Below are positions 7,077-15,001 of a stretch of 15,288 nt of DNA, piece by piece; the stretch's first letter is position 1; every line of letters starts with the position of its first letter. The position numbers were made by a program, and so were the translations under genes. The notes below the pieces were generated by a model, which did no database searches, had not been told where the DNA came from, and saw only the letters and a program-made list of their open reading frames with translations. Origin of the DNA: JADHUC01 sp964617665 (lineage in GTDB: Bacteria; Planctomycetota; Planctomycetia; Pirellulales; Pirellulaceae); contig CAZUAH010000322.1 of the NCBI GenBank assembly GCA_964617665.1, forward strand, positions 1 through 15,288, read 5' to 3'.

Positions 7077-8351
7077 ATGGGTACATCTGCATTAATCGTT
7101 GCGATCAGCGCCGGCATTATTGGTTCGTCCATCCCCGATAAAGTCGTCCAAATGCAGGACCAGACATTCCAGCAGTATTGGGGTACGGATTTCGTATGGA
7201 AGTTCGACGAACTGCCGGAAAAAGGCAATGTGCCGAAGCACCGCGTCCCGTATTCTGGCTATATCTATCCGGACCGTGGAGGTGGCACGTCCTCGGTAAT
7301 GCACAAATACGACATGGCGTACAACCGTGGCCGGACCCTGGCCTCATCCTGGGAGCGATGGGACACGGGTCCTCAGAGGAACGCCACGCGCCCCCGTGGA
7401 CTCTTCGCATTCGGAGCCAGACGCGTCCCACACTGGTATGGGCACTGCAACGGCTGGACTGCTGCGGCGATTCGTCACGCGGAACCAACAAAGAGTGTCC
7501 GGAAGAACGGGGTGGTGTTCAGCCCGGCGGATATTAAGGGCCTGCTTGCGGAAATCTACATCTACAATGAAACGCTAAACGTGGCGGGATCGAGTTACAC
7601 GATCAACCCGGGCACGTTTCATGCCATTATCGGCAACTGGCTTGGCCGCGGAAAGCATCCGATCGGCATGGAAGCGGATCCAGGCGAGGAGAAATGGAAC
7701 TACCCCATCTACTCTTATGCCTATTCCCACGCAAGACGTGCGAACAACCGAGTGGAAGTCAAGGTGAACGTAGCCTACGCCAAGGACACCAACGGCGAGT
7801 ACAACGAAAGCCCGCGTAACCGTCGCGTCAAATACTTCCACTATACACTGACCCTGAACCAGGCCGGTGAAATCAATGGCGGCTACTTCCATCGGGACAG
7901 CAACGTCATTGATCTGCTCTGGATCCCCGTGAATCCCAAGCAAGGCGGCCACGAGGACAACGCACGCGGCAACCCCTACGTCAACGTGAAAGAGGTACTG
8001 GCGATTTGGCGTGCGTCGGTCGACGAAGACATGCGCAAGAAGTGGCCGGTCATCGATCTGGCACCGGAAGACCAGATCCTCGACGTCAGCACCATCGAAA
8101 GCTTGGTTCCCGTCCAGAGTGCGGTGAAGGCTCGAGAGGCGCAGGCAGCGGCCGTCGCCGCCAAAGAGGCCGAAGAGGCCGAATCAGAGGAGGCCGACAC
8201 GGAGCCGGTTGCCGCCGAGACGACGACCAGCGAACCTGCTACCGACGAACCCGCCAGTGAACCGGCCGCCGAGGAAGAGACTACCGGCGAACGGGTCGCT
8301 GCCACGCCAGACGCTGTAGAACTGGTTCCTCCCAACGCCACTGCTGAATAG
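7077..8351 (+). CDS. Probable transglutaminase-elicitor-like protein (papain-like cysteine fold)
   Basis: The product is 424 residues. The ATG at 7077 is preferred to the one at 7062 because GGAG (7068-7071) lies 5 bases before it, whereas 7062 has no SD. A short hydrophobic N-terminus (ALIVAISAGIIGSS) may be a signal peptide or anchor. The core (about residues 30-290) has features I associate with the TGase_elicitor family, first known from the Phytophthora GP42 transglutaminase and also present in bacteria: SGYIYP, HWYGHCNGWTAAAI with candidate nucleophile C124, PGTFHAIIGNWLG with candidate H182, then an acidic residue (D201 or E199) before KWNYPIYSY. Such proteins may cross-link proteins through Gln and Lys or act as proteases. 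The last 77 residues (348-424) are a low-complexity tail of Ala, Glu, Pro and Thr, probably disordered and surface-exposed. The family call is from memory of motifs. A terminator follows. Confidence 0.7.
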   Translation: MGTSALIVAISAGIIGSSIPDKVVQMQDQTFQQYWGTDFVWKFDELPEKGNVPKHRVPYSGYIYPDRGGGTSSVMHKYDMAYNRGRTLASSWERWDTGPQRNATRPRGLFAFGARRVPHWYGHCNGWTAAAIRHAEPTKSVRKNGVVFSPADIKGLLAEIYIYNETLNVAGSSYTINPGTFHAIIGNWLGRGKHPIGMEADPGEEKWNYPIYSYAYSHARRANNRVEVKVNVAYAKDTNGEYNESPRNRRVKYFHYTLTLNQAGEINGGYFHRDSNVIDLLWIPVNPKQGGHEDNARGNPYVNVKEVLAIWRASVDEDMRKKWPVIDLAPEDQILDVSTIESLVPVQSAVKAREAQAAAVAAKEAEEAESEEADTEPVAAETTTSEPATDEPASEPAAEEETTGERVAATPDAVELVPPNATAE

Positions 8352-8355
8352 AAAT

Positions 8356-8385
8356 AGGGCGGCTGGCTAAGCGCCGCCTTCTTTC
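8356..8385 (+). terminator. Rho-independent terminator after the cysteine-fold protein gene
   Basis: GGCGGC (8358-8363) pairs with GCCGCC (8373-8378), extended by a G-T and an A-T pair, and is followed by TTCTTTC. It begins 5 bases after the TAG, the usual place for an intrinsic terminator. Confidence 0.75.
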
Positions 8386-8400
8386 GTCCTCGCAAAGATC

Positions 8401-8429
8401 TTCAAGGTCGCCTTCCCATCGCGTACAAT
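8401..8429 (+). promoter_or_regulatory. Weak candidate promoter for the HzsA-like fusion gene
   Basis: TACAAT (8424-8429) is a good -10 match. The hexamer 17 bases upstream, TTCAAG (8401-8406), matches the -35 consensus at only three positions. It is placed sensibly between the terminator of the previous gene and the ATG at 8484. Confidence 0.25.
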
Positions 8430-8483
8430 ACGAGCGTGGAAACCGTTCGATAATTGTATGCTCTGCACTGCGGGGAGGCGGCC

Positions 8484-11400
8484 ATGACAAACGACCCAGC
8501 AGCCCGTAGCACCTTAAATGCCTGGGGGCTAGTCTTACTGGTCGGACTGCTTTGTGCCGGCCCTTCCTCCCATATCACTACCGCGCGGGGCCAGCCCGAC
8601 AATAAAGCGGCTAGATCTTTTCTCATTCCCGCTTACGCTTACGATCGCGGCGTTAACATCGAGGCCTGCACGTCCACCACGTCTCGATACGTGGACGCCG
8701 AGCCGATGGTGGGCAACCTGCGGTACCCGACCCGCGTCGAGTACGACATCGACTTTCCCGTTGCGGCCAAGTACACCTTGCACATCCGCTACGCGGCCCG
8801 CACGGCTCGCCCGCTTCAACTCTCTCTCGATGGCGAGAACATCGGCTTGGCCTGCCGCACGCCAACCGGCGGCTGGAATACCAGCAGAGCTGCCTGGGAA
8901 GAAACGTGCGACGTAGACGTTACATGTGGCAAGCATACTGTGAAGCTCTCCTGCAACGGATACTTCCCCCACGTGGTCGCTCTGCGATTCGACTCGCCGG
9001 TAGCGTTCCCCAAGGATTGGACGCTCCATCGGCCGGGCGCGCGAGGTCTGCCCAAACCTCCACCTGTACCAACCGATGTCAAAACCGATGCGCTACGTCT
9101 GGCAATCCGAGACCTCATGGAAACCTACGGTGCGGAATACCCCAACGGACAGCAGTACCTCGGACGACTGGACGAGTTGGCGGCAAAGATCAAAGAGCTT
9201 TCCGCGGAGGTGACTGAAGAGTTCGACACACTGAAGGATGAGTTGATTGCTTTGCGGCGCGAGGCATTGTTGGCCAACCCGCTATTGAACTTTGACCGAT
9301 TGCTGCTGGTGAAACGCGGCGCGAATTCACCACGTCTGGGCTTGCCACAAAACTGGGAAAGCAATTCCAGCTTGGCCAAAACGGGCTACGACGACCAGAT
9401 CGCGGCACTTTCACCGATTAGCCCCGATGGCCAGACCAGCACACTGTTCCGGCCATCGAACGGCGAGTTCGTCGGCGACGTAGATCTGCATTTCGACGCC
9501 GATCGGATGTTGTTCTCCATGCCAGGAGACAACGGCCGATGGCAGGTGTTTGAGATTCATGCCGACGGTTCCGGCCTGCGCCAACTGACAGGCGAACAGC
9601 CCGATGTAGACAGCTACGACGCCTGCTATCTACCCGACGGCAGGATCATCTTCACCTCGACCGCCTGTTTCATCGGCGTACCTTGCGTCACGGGTGCCTC
9701 GCACGTGGCAACGTTGTATGTAATGGATGCCGACGGCGGCAACATTCGCCAACTTTGCTTCGATCAAGAGCACAACTGGTGCCCGACGATGCTGAACAAC
9801 GGGCGCGTGCTGTACAGCCGCTGGGAATATACCGACACGCCTCACAGCAATACGCGACTGCTGTTCCACATGAACCCGGACGGCACACAGCAGATGGAGT
9901 ACTACGGCAGCAACTCCTATTGGCCCAACTCGATCTTCTACGCTCGGCCGATTCCCGGCCATCCGACCCAAGTGGTCAGCATCGTCGGCGGGCACCATGA
10001 CAATCCTCGGATGGGCGAGTTGATCCTTTTCGACCCCGCACTCGGACGCTTCGAAGCCGATGGCGTCGTGCAGAGCATTCCCGGCTACGGTCAGAAGGTC
10101 GAGCCCACCATTGCCGATGGACTGACGCGGGACAGTTGGCCAAAGTTTCTACATCCTTACCCGCTTAGCGAAAAGTACTTCTTGGTTTCGTCCAAGCCCA
10201 CGCCGACATCGCTCTGGGGGATCTACCTCGTCGACGTGTTCGACAACATGTTGTTGATCGCCGAGTCGCCGGGGTATGCGTTACTCGAGCCAGTCCCATT
10301 TCGCAAGACAGCGGCTCCACCTGTGATCCCCGACAACGTTGACCTCACGCGCTGCGACGCCGAAGTCTATATTCCTGATATCTACGTCGGGGACGGTCTG
10401 AAGGGAATTCCCCGAGGCACAGTCAAAGCGTTGCGACTGTTCACCTATCATTTTGCCTATCACAATCTCAGCGGTTCGATGGGCGTGGTGGGCATGGACG
10501 GCCCCTGGGACATCAAACGCGTAATTGGCACGGTGCCGGTCTTCGAGGACGGATCAGCTCGGTTCCGCGTTCCAGCGAACACACCAATCGCCCTCCAGCC
10601 CCTGGATGACGAAGGCAAAGCCTTACAACTGATGCGCAGTTGGATGACGGCCATGCCCGGCGAGTTCTTGACTTGTGCTGGCTGCCACGAGCCCCAAAAC
10701 ACCGCCCCGCCAACCAAGCAGACTCTGGCCTTGGCAGAACCACCGGCAGAAATCAAGTCTTGGTACGGCCCGACGCGAGGTTTCGCTTATGCCCGCGAAG
10801 TTCAGCCGGTGATCGACAAACACTGTGTCGGCTGCCACGACGGCCAGCCGCAACCCGACGGTGGCCAGATCGCGGACCTTCGAGGCACGGAGAAGATTTC
10901 CGATTATCGCATCCACGGCATGGCCGCCATGGGGGGACGTTTCTCCGTCGGCTACTCCGAACTGCATCGCTTCGTCCGGCGACCGGGACTGGAGAGCGAT
11001 TATCACCTACTTACGCCCATGGAATTTCACTCCGACACGACACAACTCGTGCAGATGCTTGACAAAGGTCATCACGGCGTGAAGCTGGACGCCGAGGGAT
11101 GGGACCGACTGATTACCTGGATCGACATGAATTGTCCCTACCACGGCACATGGGGTGAGGACGTAGGCGATCCCGGCCGACAACGAGAACGCCGACGCGA
11201 TCTTCTGAAAAAGTACGGCAACGTCGACGACGATCCGGAGGCCATACCTCCGCCCGATCCCGACTCGATCTACTGCCGTCGCGTCGCTCCGATTCTGCCT
11301 GATCCGCCCGCAGAAAAAGCGCTCTCGCGTGTCTACTGCGACAACTGGCCGTTCGATGCTGCGGAAGCGAAGCGACTCCAACAGGCTGCCGGCCCCAGCA

Positions 11401-12233
11401 CGCGTCGGTCGATCGAATTGGGCGACGGCTTAACCATGCAATTGGTCCTTATCCCGGCGGGCGAGTTCGTCATGGGCAGTGCCCTCGATGCCGACGATGA
11501 AGGTCCGCCGCTAAAAGTGCAGATCGAAAGACCGTTCTGGATGGGCGCGTGCGAAGTGACCAATCAGCAATATGCGCAGTTCGAGCCCAACCACGACAGC
11601 CACTTCGAATCGATGCTAAGCGCATGCCACGGCGTCCACGGGCATCCTGTGAATCGGCCGGAACAACCTGTGGTACGAGTGTCATGGAGCCAAACGATGG
11701 CCTTTTGCCGTTGGCTGTCGGAGAAGACGGGTTATCGGTTCTCCCTGCCTACTGAAACCCAGTGGGAATATGCCTGCCGCGCCGGCACGGCAACTCCGAC
11801 GTACTACGGCGACCTGGATACCGATTTCTCGCAGTTTGCCAATATGGCCGACGCCAAAATAGGCCACCTGGCCCGCGACTGGTACATCCTGGACAAACCG
11901 ATCGACAACCCGTCCAAGTACGACGACTGGATCCCCAAGGACGCTCGGTACGACGACGGAGCCGTGCTGTCGATAGCACCGGGCAAGTATCAGCCGAACG
12001 CATGGGGACTGTGCGACATGCACGGCAACGTGGCAGAATGGACCGCGACTAACTACCGATCCTATTCCCGCGAAGATGCTGATGGTCGAGATGCCGCCAC
12101 AAGCAGTGATCGAAAAGTCGTGCGCGGCGGCTCGTGGCGAGACCGGCCCAAACGATGTACATCCAGCTTCCGCTTGGGCTACCGTCCGTACCAGTGCGTC
12201 TACAACGTCGGCTTTCGCGTGATGTGCGAATAG
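8484..12233 (+). CDS. Hydrazine-synthase-alpha-like dihaem cytochrome c fused to a SUMF1/FGE-like domain
   Basis: The product is 1249 residues. The ATG at 8484 has the strong SD GGGGAGG (8472-8478) and is preferred to the ATG at 8454. An export signal occupies residues 1-35. Residues 43-170 look like a beta-sandwich, carbohydrate-binding-like module (LIPAYAYDRG, YTLHIRYAA, LSLDGENIG). A coiled-coil-prone helix spans 220-262. Residues 280-610 match the HZS-alpha propeller family: FSMPGDNGRWQVFEIHADG, DACYLPDGRIIFTSTACF, QEHNWCPTMLNNGRVLY and EYYGSNSYWPNSIF. Two haem c sites follow: CAGCH (731-735) and CVGCH (781-785), the latter in a VQPVIDKHC context common in planctomycete cytochromes. Residues 976-1249 form the SUMF1/FGE/EgtB-type domain (PAGEFVMGS, PTETQWEYACRAGT, GNVAEW, VRGGSW, NVGFRV). 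In FGE the two catalytic cysteines lie five residues apart; here the first is Asp1220 and only C1225 remains. The activity is unknown; periplasmic redox chemistry is the best inference. Confidence 0.9.
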   Translation: MTNDPAARSTLNAWGLVLLVGLLCAGPSSHITTARGQPDNKAARSFLIPAYAYDRGVNIEACTSTTSRYVDAEPMVGNLRYPTRVEYDIDFPVAAKYTLHIRYAARTARPLQLSLDGENIGLACRTPTGGWNTSRAAWEETCDVDVTCGKHTVKLSCNGYFPHVVALRFDSPVAFPKDWTLHRPGARGLPKPPPVPTDVKTDALRLAIRDLMETYGAEYPNGQQYLGRLDELAAKIKELSAEVTEEFDTLKDELIALRREALLANPLLNFDRLLLVKRGANSPRLGLPQNWESNSSLAKTGYDDQIAALSPISPDGQTSTLFRPSNGEFVGDVDLHFDADRMLFSMPGDNGRWQVFEIHADGSGLRQLTGEQPDVDSYDACYLPDGRIIFTSTACFIGVPCVTGASHVATLYVMDADGGNIRQLCFDQEHNWCPTMLNNGRVLYSRWEYTDTPHSNTRLLFHMNPDGTQQMEYYGSNSYWPNSIFYARPIPGHPTQVVSIVGGHHDNPRMGELILFDPALGRFEADGVVQSIPGYGQKVEPTIADGLTRDSWPKFLHPYPLSEKYFLVSSKPTPTSLWGIYLVDVFDNMLLIAESPGYALLEPVPFRKTAAPPVIPDNVDLTRCDAEVYIPDIYVGDGLKGIPRGTVKALRLFTYHFAYHNLSGSMGVVGMDGPWDIKRVIGTVPVFEDGSARFRVPANTPIALQPLDDEGKALQLMRSWMTAMPGEFLTCAGCHEPQNTAPPTKQTLALAEPPAEIKSWYGPTRGFAYAREVQPVIDKHCVGCHDGQPQPDGGQIADLRGTEKISDYRIHGMAAMGGRFSVGYSELHRFVRRPGLESDYHLLTPMEFHSDTTQLVQMLDKGHHGVKLDAEGWDRLITWIDMNCPYHGTWGEDVGDPGRQRERRRDLLKKYGNVDDDPEAIPPPDPDSIYCRRVAPILPDPPAEKALSRVYCDNWPFDAAEAKRLQQAAGPSTRRSIELGDGLTMQLVLIPAGEFVMGSALDADDEGPPLKVQIERPFWMGACEVTNQQYAQFEPNHDSHFESMLSACHGVHGHPVNRPEQPVVRVSWSQTMAFCRWLSEKTGYRFSLPTETQWEYACRAGTATPTYYGDLDTDFSQFANMADAKIGHLARDWYILDKPIDNPSKYDDWIPKDARYDDGAVLSIAPGKYQPNAWGLCDMHGNVAEWTATNYRSYSREDADGRDAATSSDRKVVRGGSWRDRPKRCTSSFRLGYRPYQCVYNVGFRVMCE

Positions 12234-12280
12234 TGCCGACGGCTTGGCACCTTGCCGCTGTGGCGACGCTACTTCGAGCC

Positions 12281-13090
12281 TCACGCTTTGACCAAGATTT
12301 GGATCTCGGTCAGATACTTCTTGGGATTGCCGCGGAAGATCATTCCGGGGCCCTTCAGGTACACCTCACGATACGGAAGAAGCGCCTCGTAGTCTTTCTG
12401 CTTGACGTAATCCATGATCTTCGCGTACGAGCGGCCCAACTCGTACCACGGACCCCGGTGCAGCAGCGTGACGCAATGTCCGCCCTGTAGTTCGCGCACC
12501 GATATGCCCTCAGCATCGACGCGTTTGCGGATCGGAAAGCAGGCCTCCAGGTCTGCATCTTCTTCCCGGTACTCTCCATCGTAGTACAGGTTGAACGGCT
12601 TTCCGCGGATGTGTCGCCCGCAAGCCTTGCCGATTTTCGCAAAGCCTTTGCCACAGTCGCTGTACTTGCCTTTCATCCGAATACCGGCGATCAGCACCGA
12701 CTCGACGTCCTTCTCCTGCACTTCAAACCCCGCACCTTTCATGGCCATTCTTGCCTCCCGTTCATTGGAAATGATCTGTTGCAGAGAATCTGTTACGTTT
12801 CGATAGTGCCGAATCCGCTCGGCAATCGCAGCTTGTTGCGCTTCCAGGAAATCGAGAATATCGGCCTCGTCCTCCGCACATTCAAGCATCTCCTTGATCT
12901 GGTTTAGCGAGAACTCCATCTCGCGAAGACGAGCCACGACGCGGGCTTTCTCCGCGCTCCCAGCGTCGTAGTAGCGATATCCCGTTTCGTCGTCGATGCA
13001 AGGCGGCAGCAAGACGCCTTTTTCGTGGTAGAAACGGAGCGTCTTTACTGAGAGCCCAGTGATCTTCGAGAACTCACCGATGCTGTACAT
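12281..13090 (-). CDS. MerR-family regulator with GyrI-like ligand-binding domain (BmrR/BltR type)
   Basis: The product is 269 residues. The ATG at 13090 is fixed by the SD AAGGGAG 8 bases upstream and by starting directly with the MerR winged-helix consensus (MYSIGEFSKITGLSVKTLRF, YHEKGVL, YRYYD; residues 1-42). Residues 72-115 form the antiparallel dimerisation helix. Residues 125-269 are a GyrI-like/SoxR-ligand domain, with HRGPWYELGRSYAKI (211-225), PYREVYL (239-245) and the ending YLTEIQIL. BmrR-type relatives bind lipophilic cations or other small hydrophobic drugs and twist a promoter with an over-long spacer to switch it on. There are no metal-binding cysteines of the CueR/MerR kind at the helix end. 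It faces an autoregulatory-looking promoter and is convergent with the HzsA-like gene. Its other targets, such as an efflux pump, are not in the window. Confidence 0.92.
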   Translation of the reverse strand: MYSIGEFSKITGLSVKTLRFYHEKGVLLPPCIDDETGYRYYDAGSAEKARVVARLREMEFSLNQIKEMLECAEDEADILDFLEAQQAAIAERIRHYRNVTDSLQQIISNEREARMAMKGAGFEVQEKDVESVLIAGIRMKGKYSDCGKGFAKIGKACGRHIRGKPFNLYYDGEYREEDADLEACFPIRKRVDAEGISVRELQGGHCVTLLHRGPWYELGRSYAKIMDYVKQKDYEALLPYREVYLKGPGMIFRGNPKKYLTEIQILVKA

Positions 13091-13173
13091 GTTTGGGTCT
13101 CCCTTGTCGCGATTATCGAAACGACGTCCGGCGAAGCCGCTCTGTGCGGTTCCCCCGCCGAGCCGATATCCTG

Positions 13174-13204
13174 AGCATACGGCCTCCAGTAAGGGGAGAG
13201 TCAA
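13174..13204 (-). promoter_or_regulatory. MerR-type promoter/operator with 19-bp spacer
   Basis: On the minus strand, TTGACT (13204-13199) and TATGCT (13179-13174) are 19 bases apart, the hallmark of promoters that MerR proteins activate by DNA distortion. A dyad, CTCC (13198-13195) and GGAG (13187-13184), sits near the centre of the spacer. It lies about 85 bases upstream of the MerR gene's ATG, so autoregulation is expected. Confidence 0.75.
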
Positions 13205-13437
13205 TGGCTGAGTCTCAGAAAAAACGAAAAAAGATGGCTGCTCTAACCTGGAAGTGTTCGGTACGAGCTCCGCAAGACGGTTCACGCGACGCAGGCTCCT
13301 CGTTGCATGCAAAATGATGTGCAAAGGGACGGATCTGCCCACTCGTTTCGGCAAACACGAAAGTAAGACGAAACAGGGCAGCGAATGTGACAAGCAAGTC
13401 TCGTGATTCCTCGATCAAGGCATCTTTGCCGCAAGAG

Positions 13438-13466
13438 TTGACTTGCGCGCGGCAGGGGCGTACAAC
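13438..13466 (+). promoter_or_regulatory. Sigma-70-type promoter for the second oxidoreductase
   Basis: TTGACT (13438-13443) and TACAAC (13461-13466) are separated by exactly 17 bases, a good -35 and a fair -10 with ideal spacing. The start point would be about 70 bases before the ATG at 13546. The region 13205-13437 upstream holds no supported gene. Confidence 0.5.
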
Positions 13467-13545
13467 CGACTGCTGCAACGGCGGGACGAAGATGGCCGCC
13501 AGCCCGTCCCGCCTTCACTTTCCCGCCCACCCTGGAGGATGAACG

Positions 13546-14805
13546 ATGCCGACGAAGAAGCCTTCCCGCCGCCAATTCCTCGCTACGGCTTCGGCCGGAG
13601 CAGCACTCGGTCTCACCGCGACCAGCTACGCGCGAATCGTGGGAGCGAATGGACGGATCTCGATCGGCGTGATCGGCTGCGGGGGCCGCGGCACGAGGGC
13701 GCACATGCCCGGGGTCCATGCGCACGACAAAGAGCAGAACGTCGAGATCACTGCGGTCAGCGACCCGTGGCGACTCCGGCGCGAACGGGCGGCCGAGCTC
13801 TGCAAGGAGTGGTACGGTCGTCCGGGACGGCAGTTCGTGTCTTACCGCGACATTATGGCCCAGGAAGACATCGACGCCGTCATGATCGCCTCCTGCGATC
13901 ATCATCACGCCGCACACCTGGAAGCGGCCGCAAAGGTGAAGAAGGATGCCTACTGCGAGAAGCCGCTGGCGATGGACATGGAGTCGCTCAATAGATGCTG
14001 CGATGCGGTCAAAGTCAACGACATCGTGGTGCAGATTGGCACGCAAGTCCGCAGCTATCCCACCAGCACGGGCTGCCGCGAACTGTTCCGCACCGGCGCG
14101 ATCGGTAAGGTCTCGCGGATCGAGCAATGCCGCAACGGTAGTAAGCCCTATTGGTACTCGTGGATGCAGCGATCCGAGGAATTGAAAGAAGAAGACGTGG
14201 ATTGGAAGGAATTCTTGATGGACCGGCCGATGCGGCCCTTCGACGCCAAGCTACTGACCGGCTGGTACGGCTACCGCGAATTTTCCGACGGCCCAATTCC
14301 CAACCTGGGCTGCCACTTCATCGACTTGTACAACTACATCGTCGGCACCACGCTCCCCGTTAGCTGCGTGGCACAGGGCGGCACGTTCACTTGGAAGGAC
14401 GAATACGGCTTCACATGCCCCGATCACGCCCAGGCCACCTGGATCTACCCGGAAGGGCTCATGGTCAGCTACTCGACCAACTTCGGCAACGGCAGTGGCA
14501 GCGTGTTCAAGATCTACGGCGACCAAGGGGTGATGGATCTGACTCGATGGCGAACGCCGTCCTATTCCAGTGCCGGTGCGATCAAGCCCAGCGAAGCGCC
14601 CAAGGAGGAAACGCCGGTCGAAGCCGTGGAGACTCCCGACCACTTCCTCGATTGGCTCCAGTGCCTGCGGACACGTAAAGCCTGCAACGCGCCGATCGAA
14701 GCAGGCTACACGCACTGCGTGCCGGCACTGATGGCCATGCGAGCCTTCGATACCGGTAGCCGACAGATTTACGATCCGGAGAAACGCGAAATCCGGGAGG
14801 GTTGA
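13546..14805 (+). CDS. Tat-exported Gfo/Idh/MocA family oxidoreductase
   Basis: The product is 419 residues, with SD GGAGG (13534-13538) 7 bases before the ATG. A twin-arginine signal (SRRQFLATAS, residues 7-16) and an alanine-rich h-region lead to cleavage near YAR at residue 30. The Rossmann loop is IGCGGRG (43-49), with SDPW at the end of the second strand, and SCDHHHAAH (116-124) where the family usually has TPDxxHA. The EKP signature is intact (CEKPLAMD, 137-144). The catalytic-domain motif NLGCHFIDLYNY has H257 and D260 as candidates. The C-terminal end (TPDHFLDWLQCLRTRK) is typical of planctomycete members, which are highly paralogous and act on sugars or sugar acids outside the cytoplasm. 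It differs from the protein at 1060-2409 in length, EKP motif and core sequence, so it is not a recent duplicate. The specific substrate is unknown. Confidence 0.93.
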   Translation: MPTKKPSRRQFLATASAGAALGLTATSYARIVGANGRISIGVIGCGGRGTRAHMPGVHAHDKEQNVEITAVSDPWRLRRERAAELCKEWYGRPGRQFVSYRDIMAQEDIDAVMIASCDHHHAAHLEAAAKVKKDAYCEKPLAMDMESLNRCCDAVKVNDIVVQIGTQVRSYPTSTGCRELFRTGAIGKVSRIEQCRNGSKPYWYSWMQRSEELKEEDVDWKEFLMDRPMRPFDAKLLTGWYGYREFSDGPIPNLGCHFIDLYNYIVGTTLPVSCVAQGGTFTWKDEYGFTCPDHAQATWIYPEGLMVSYSTNFGNGSGSVFKIYGDQGVMDLTRWRTPSYSSAGAIKPSEAPKEETPVEAVETPDHFLDWLQCLRTRKACNAPIEAGYTHCVPALMAMRAFDTGSRQIYDPEKREIREG

Positions 14806-14814
14806 GGAAGTCGC

Positions 14815-14874
14815 GTAGGTTTTGCTTTGGCACAACGGCTTCGGACAAGTCCGCTATGCTGAAGCATAACCTAC
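14815..14874. repeat. 60-bp imperfect extragenic palindrome
   Basis: Arms at 14815-14834 and 14855-14874 are about 20 bases each and match inversely at 16 positions, with two of the four differences allowing G-T pairing. The outer seven are perfect (GTAGGTT with AACCTAC). The 20-base interior contains a second small inverted repeat (CGGAC, AA, GTCCG; 14842-14853). It begins 10 bases after the oxidoreductase stop. It resembles GTAGGTTGTGC-type intergenic elements that I recall from planctomycete genomes. It may also act as a transcription stop. Confidence 0.65.
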
Positions 14875-14882
14875 TTTCTGTT

Positions 14883-14941
14883 CGTAGTACCGCCTTCAGG
14901 CGGCTCCGTCGCACAATAGAGCCCACGAATGCGGGACTACG
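14883..14941. repeat. REP-like extragenic palindrome with nested hairpin
   Basis: The outer arms CGTAGTACCGC (14883-14893) and GCGGGACTACG (14931-14941) are inverted copies with one mismatch. The left arm also contains part of a perfect short palindrome, CCGCC-TTCA-GGCGG (14890-14903). This form, GTAGTxCCGCCTTCAGGCGG with a distal GCGGGACTAC, looks like a dispersed planctomycete intergenic repeat. Its sequence is unlike the neighbouring palindrome at 14815. Confidence 0.65.
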
Positions 14942-15001
14942 AGCGACGAGACCCACCAAGGCGTTCACGCGATGGAACAGGTCGTGCTGGCCGGGAATGC
15001 G

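Noticed and set aside
8484..12233. A true hydrazine synthase locus
   Set aside because: Only the alpha-like protein is present. No beta or gamma subunit or hydrazine dehydrogenase gene is in the window, and the extra SUMF1 domain is not part of the known enzyme.
12233..12250. GTGCC/GGCAC hairpin at the stop codon of the fusion gene as a terminator
   Set aside because: The stem is only 5 bp and no T run follows on either strand.
13204..13317. 37-codon frame with an apparent SD directly upstream
   Set aside because: The SD-like bases are the complement of the MerR operator. The product is short, basic and unrecognised, so the overlap is probably chance.
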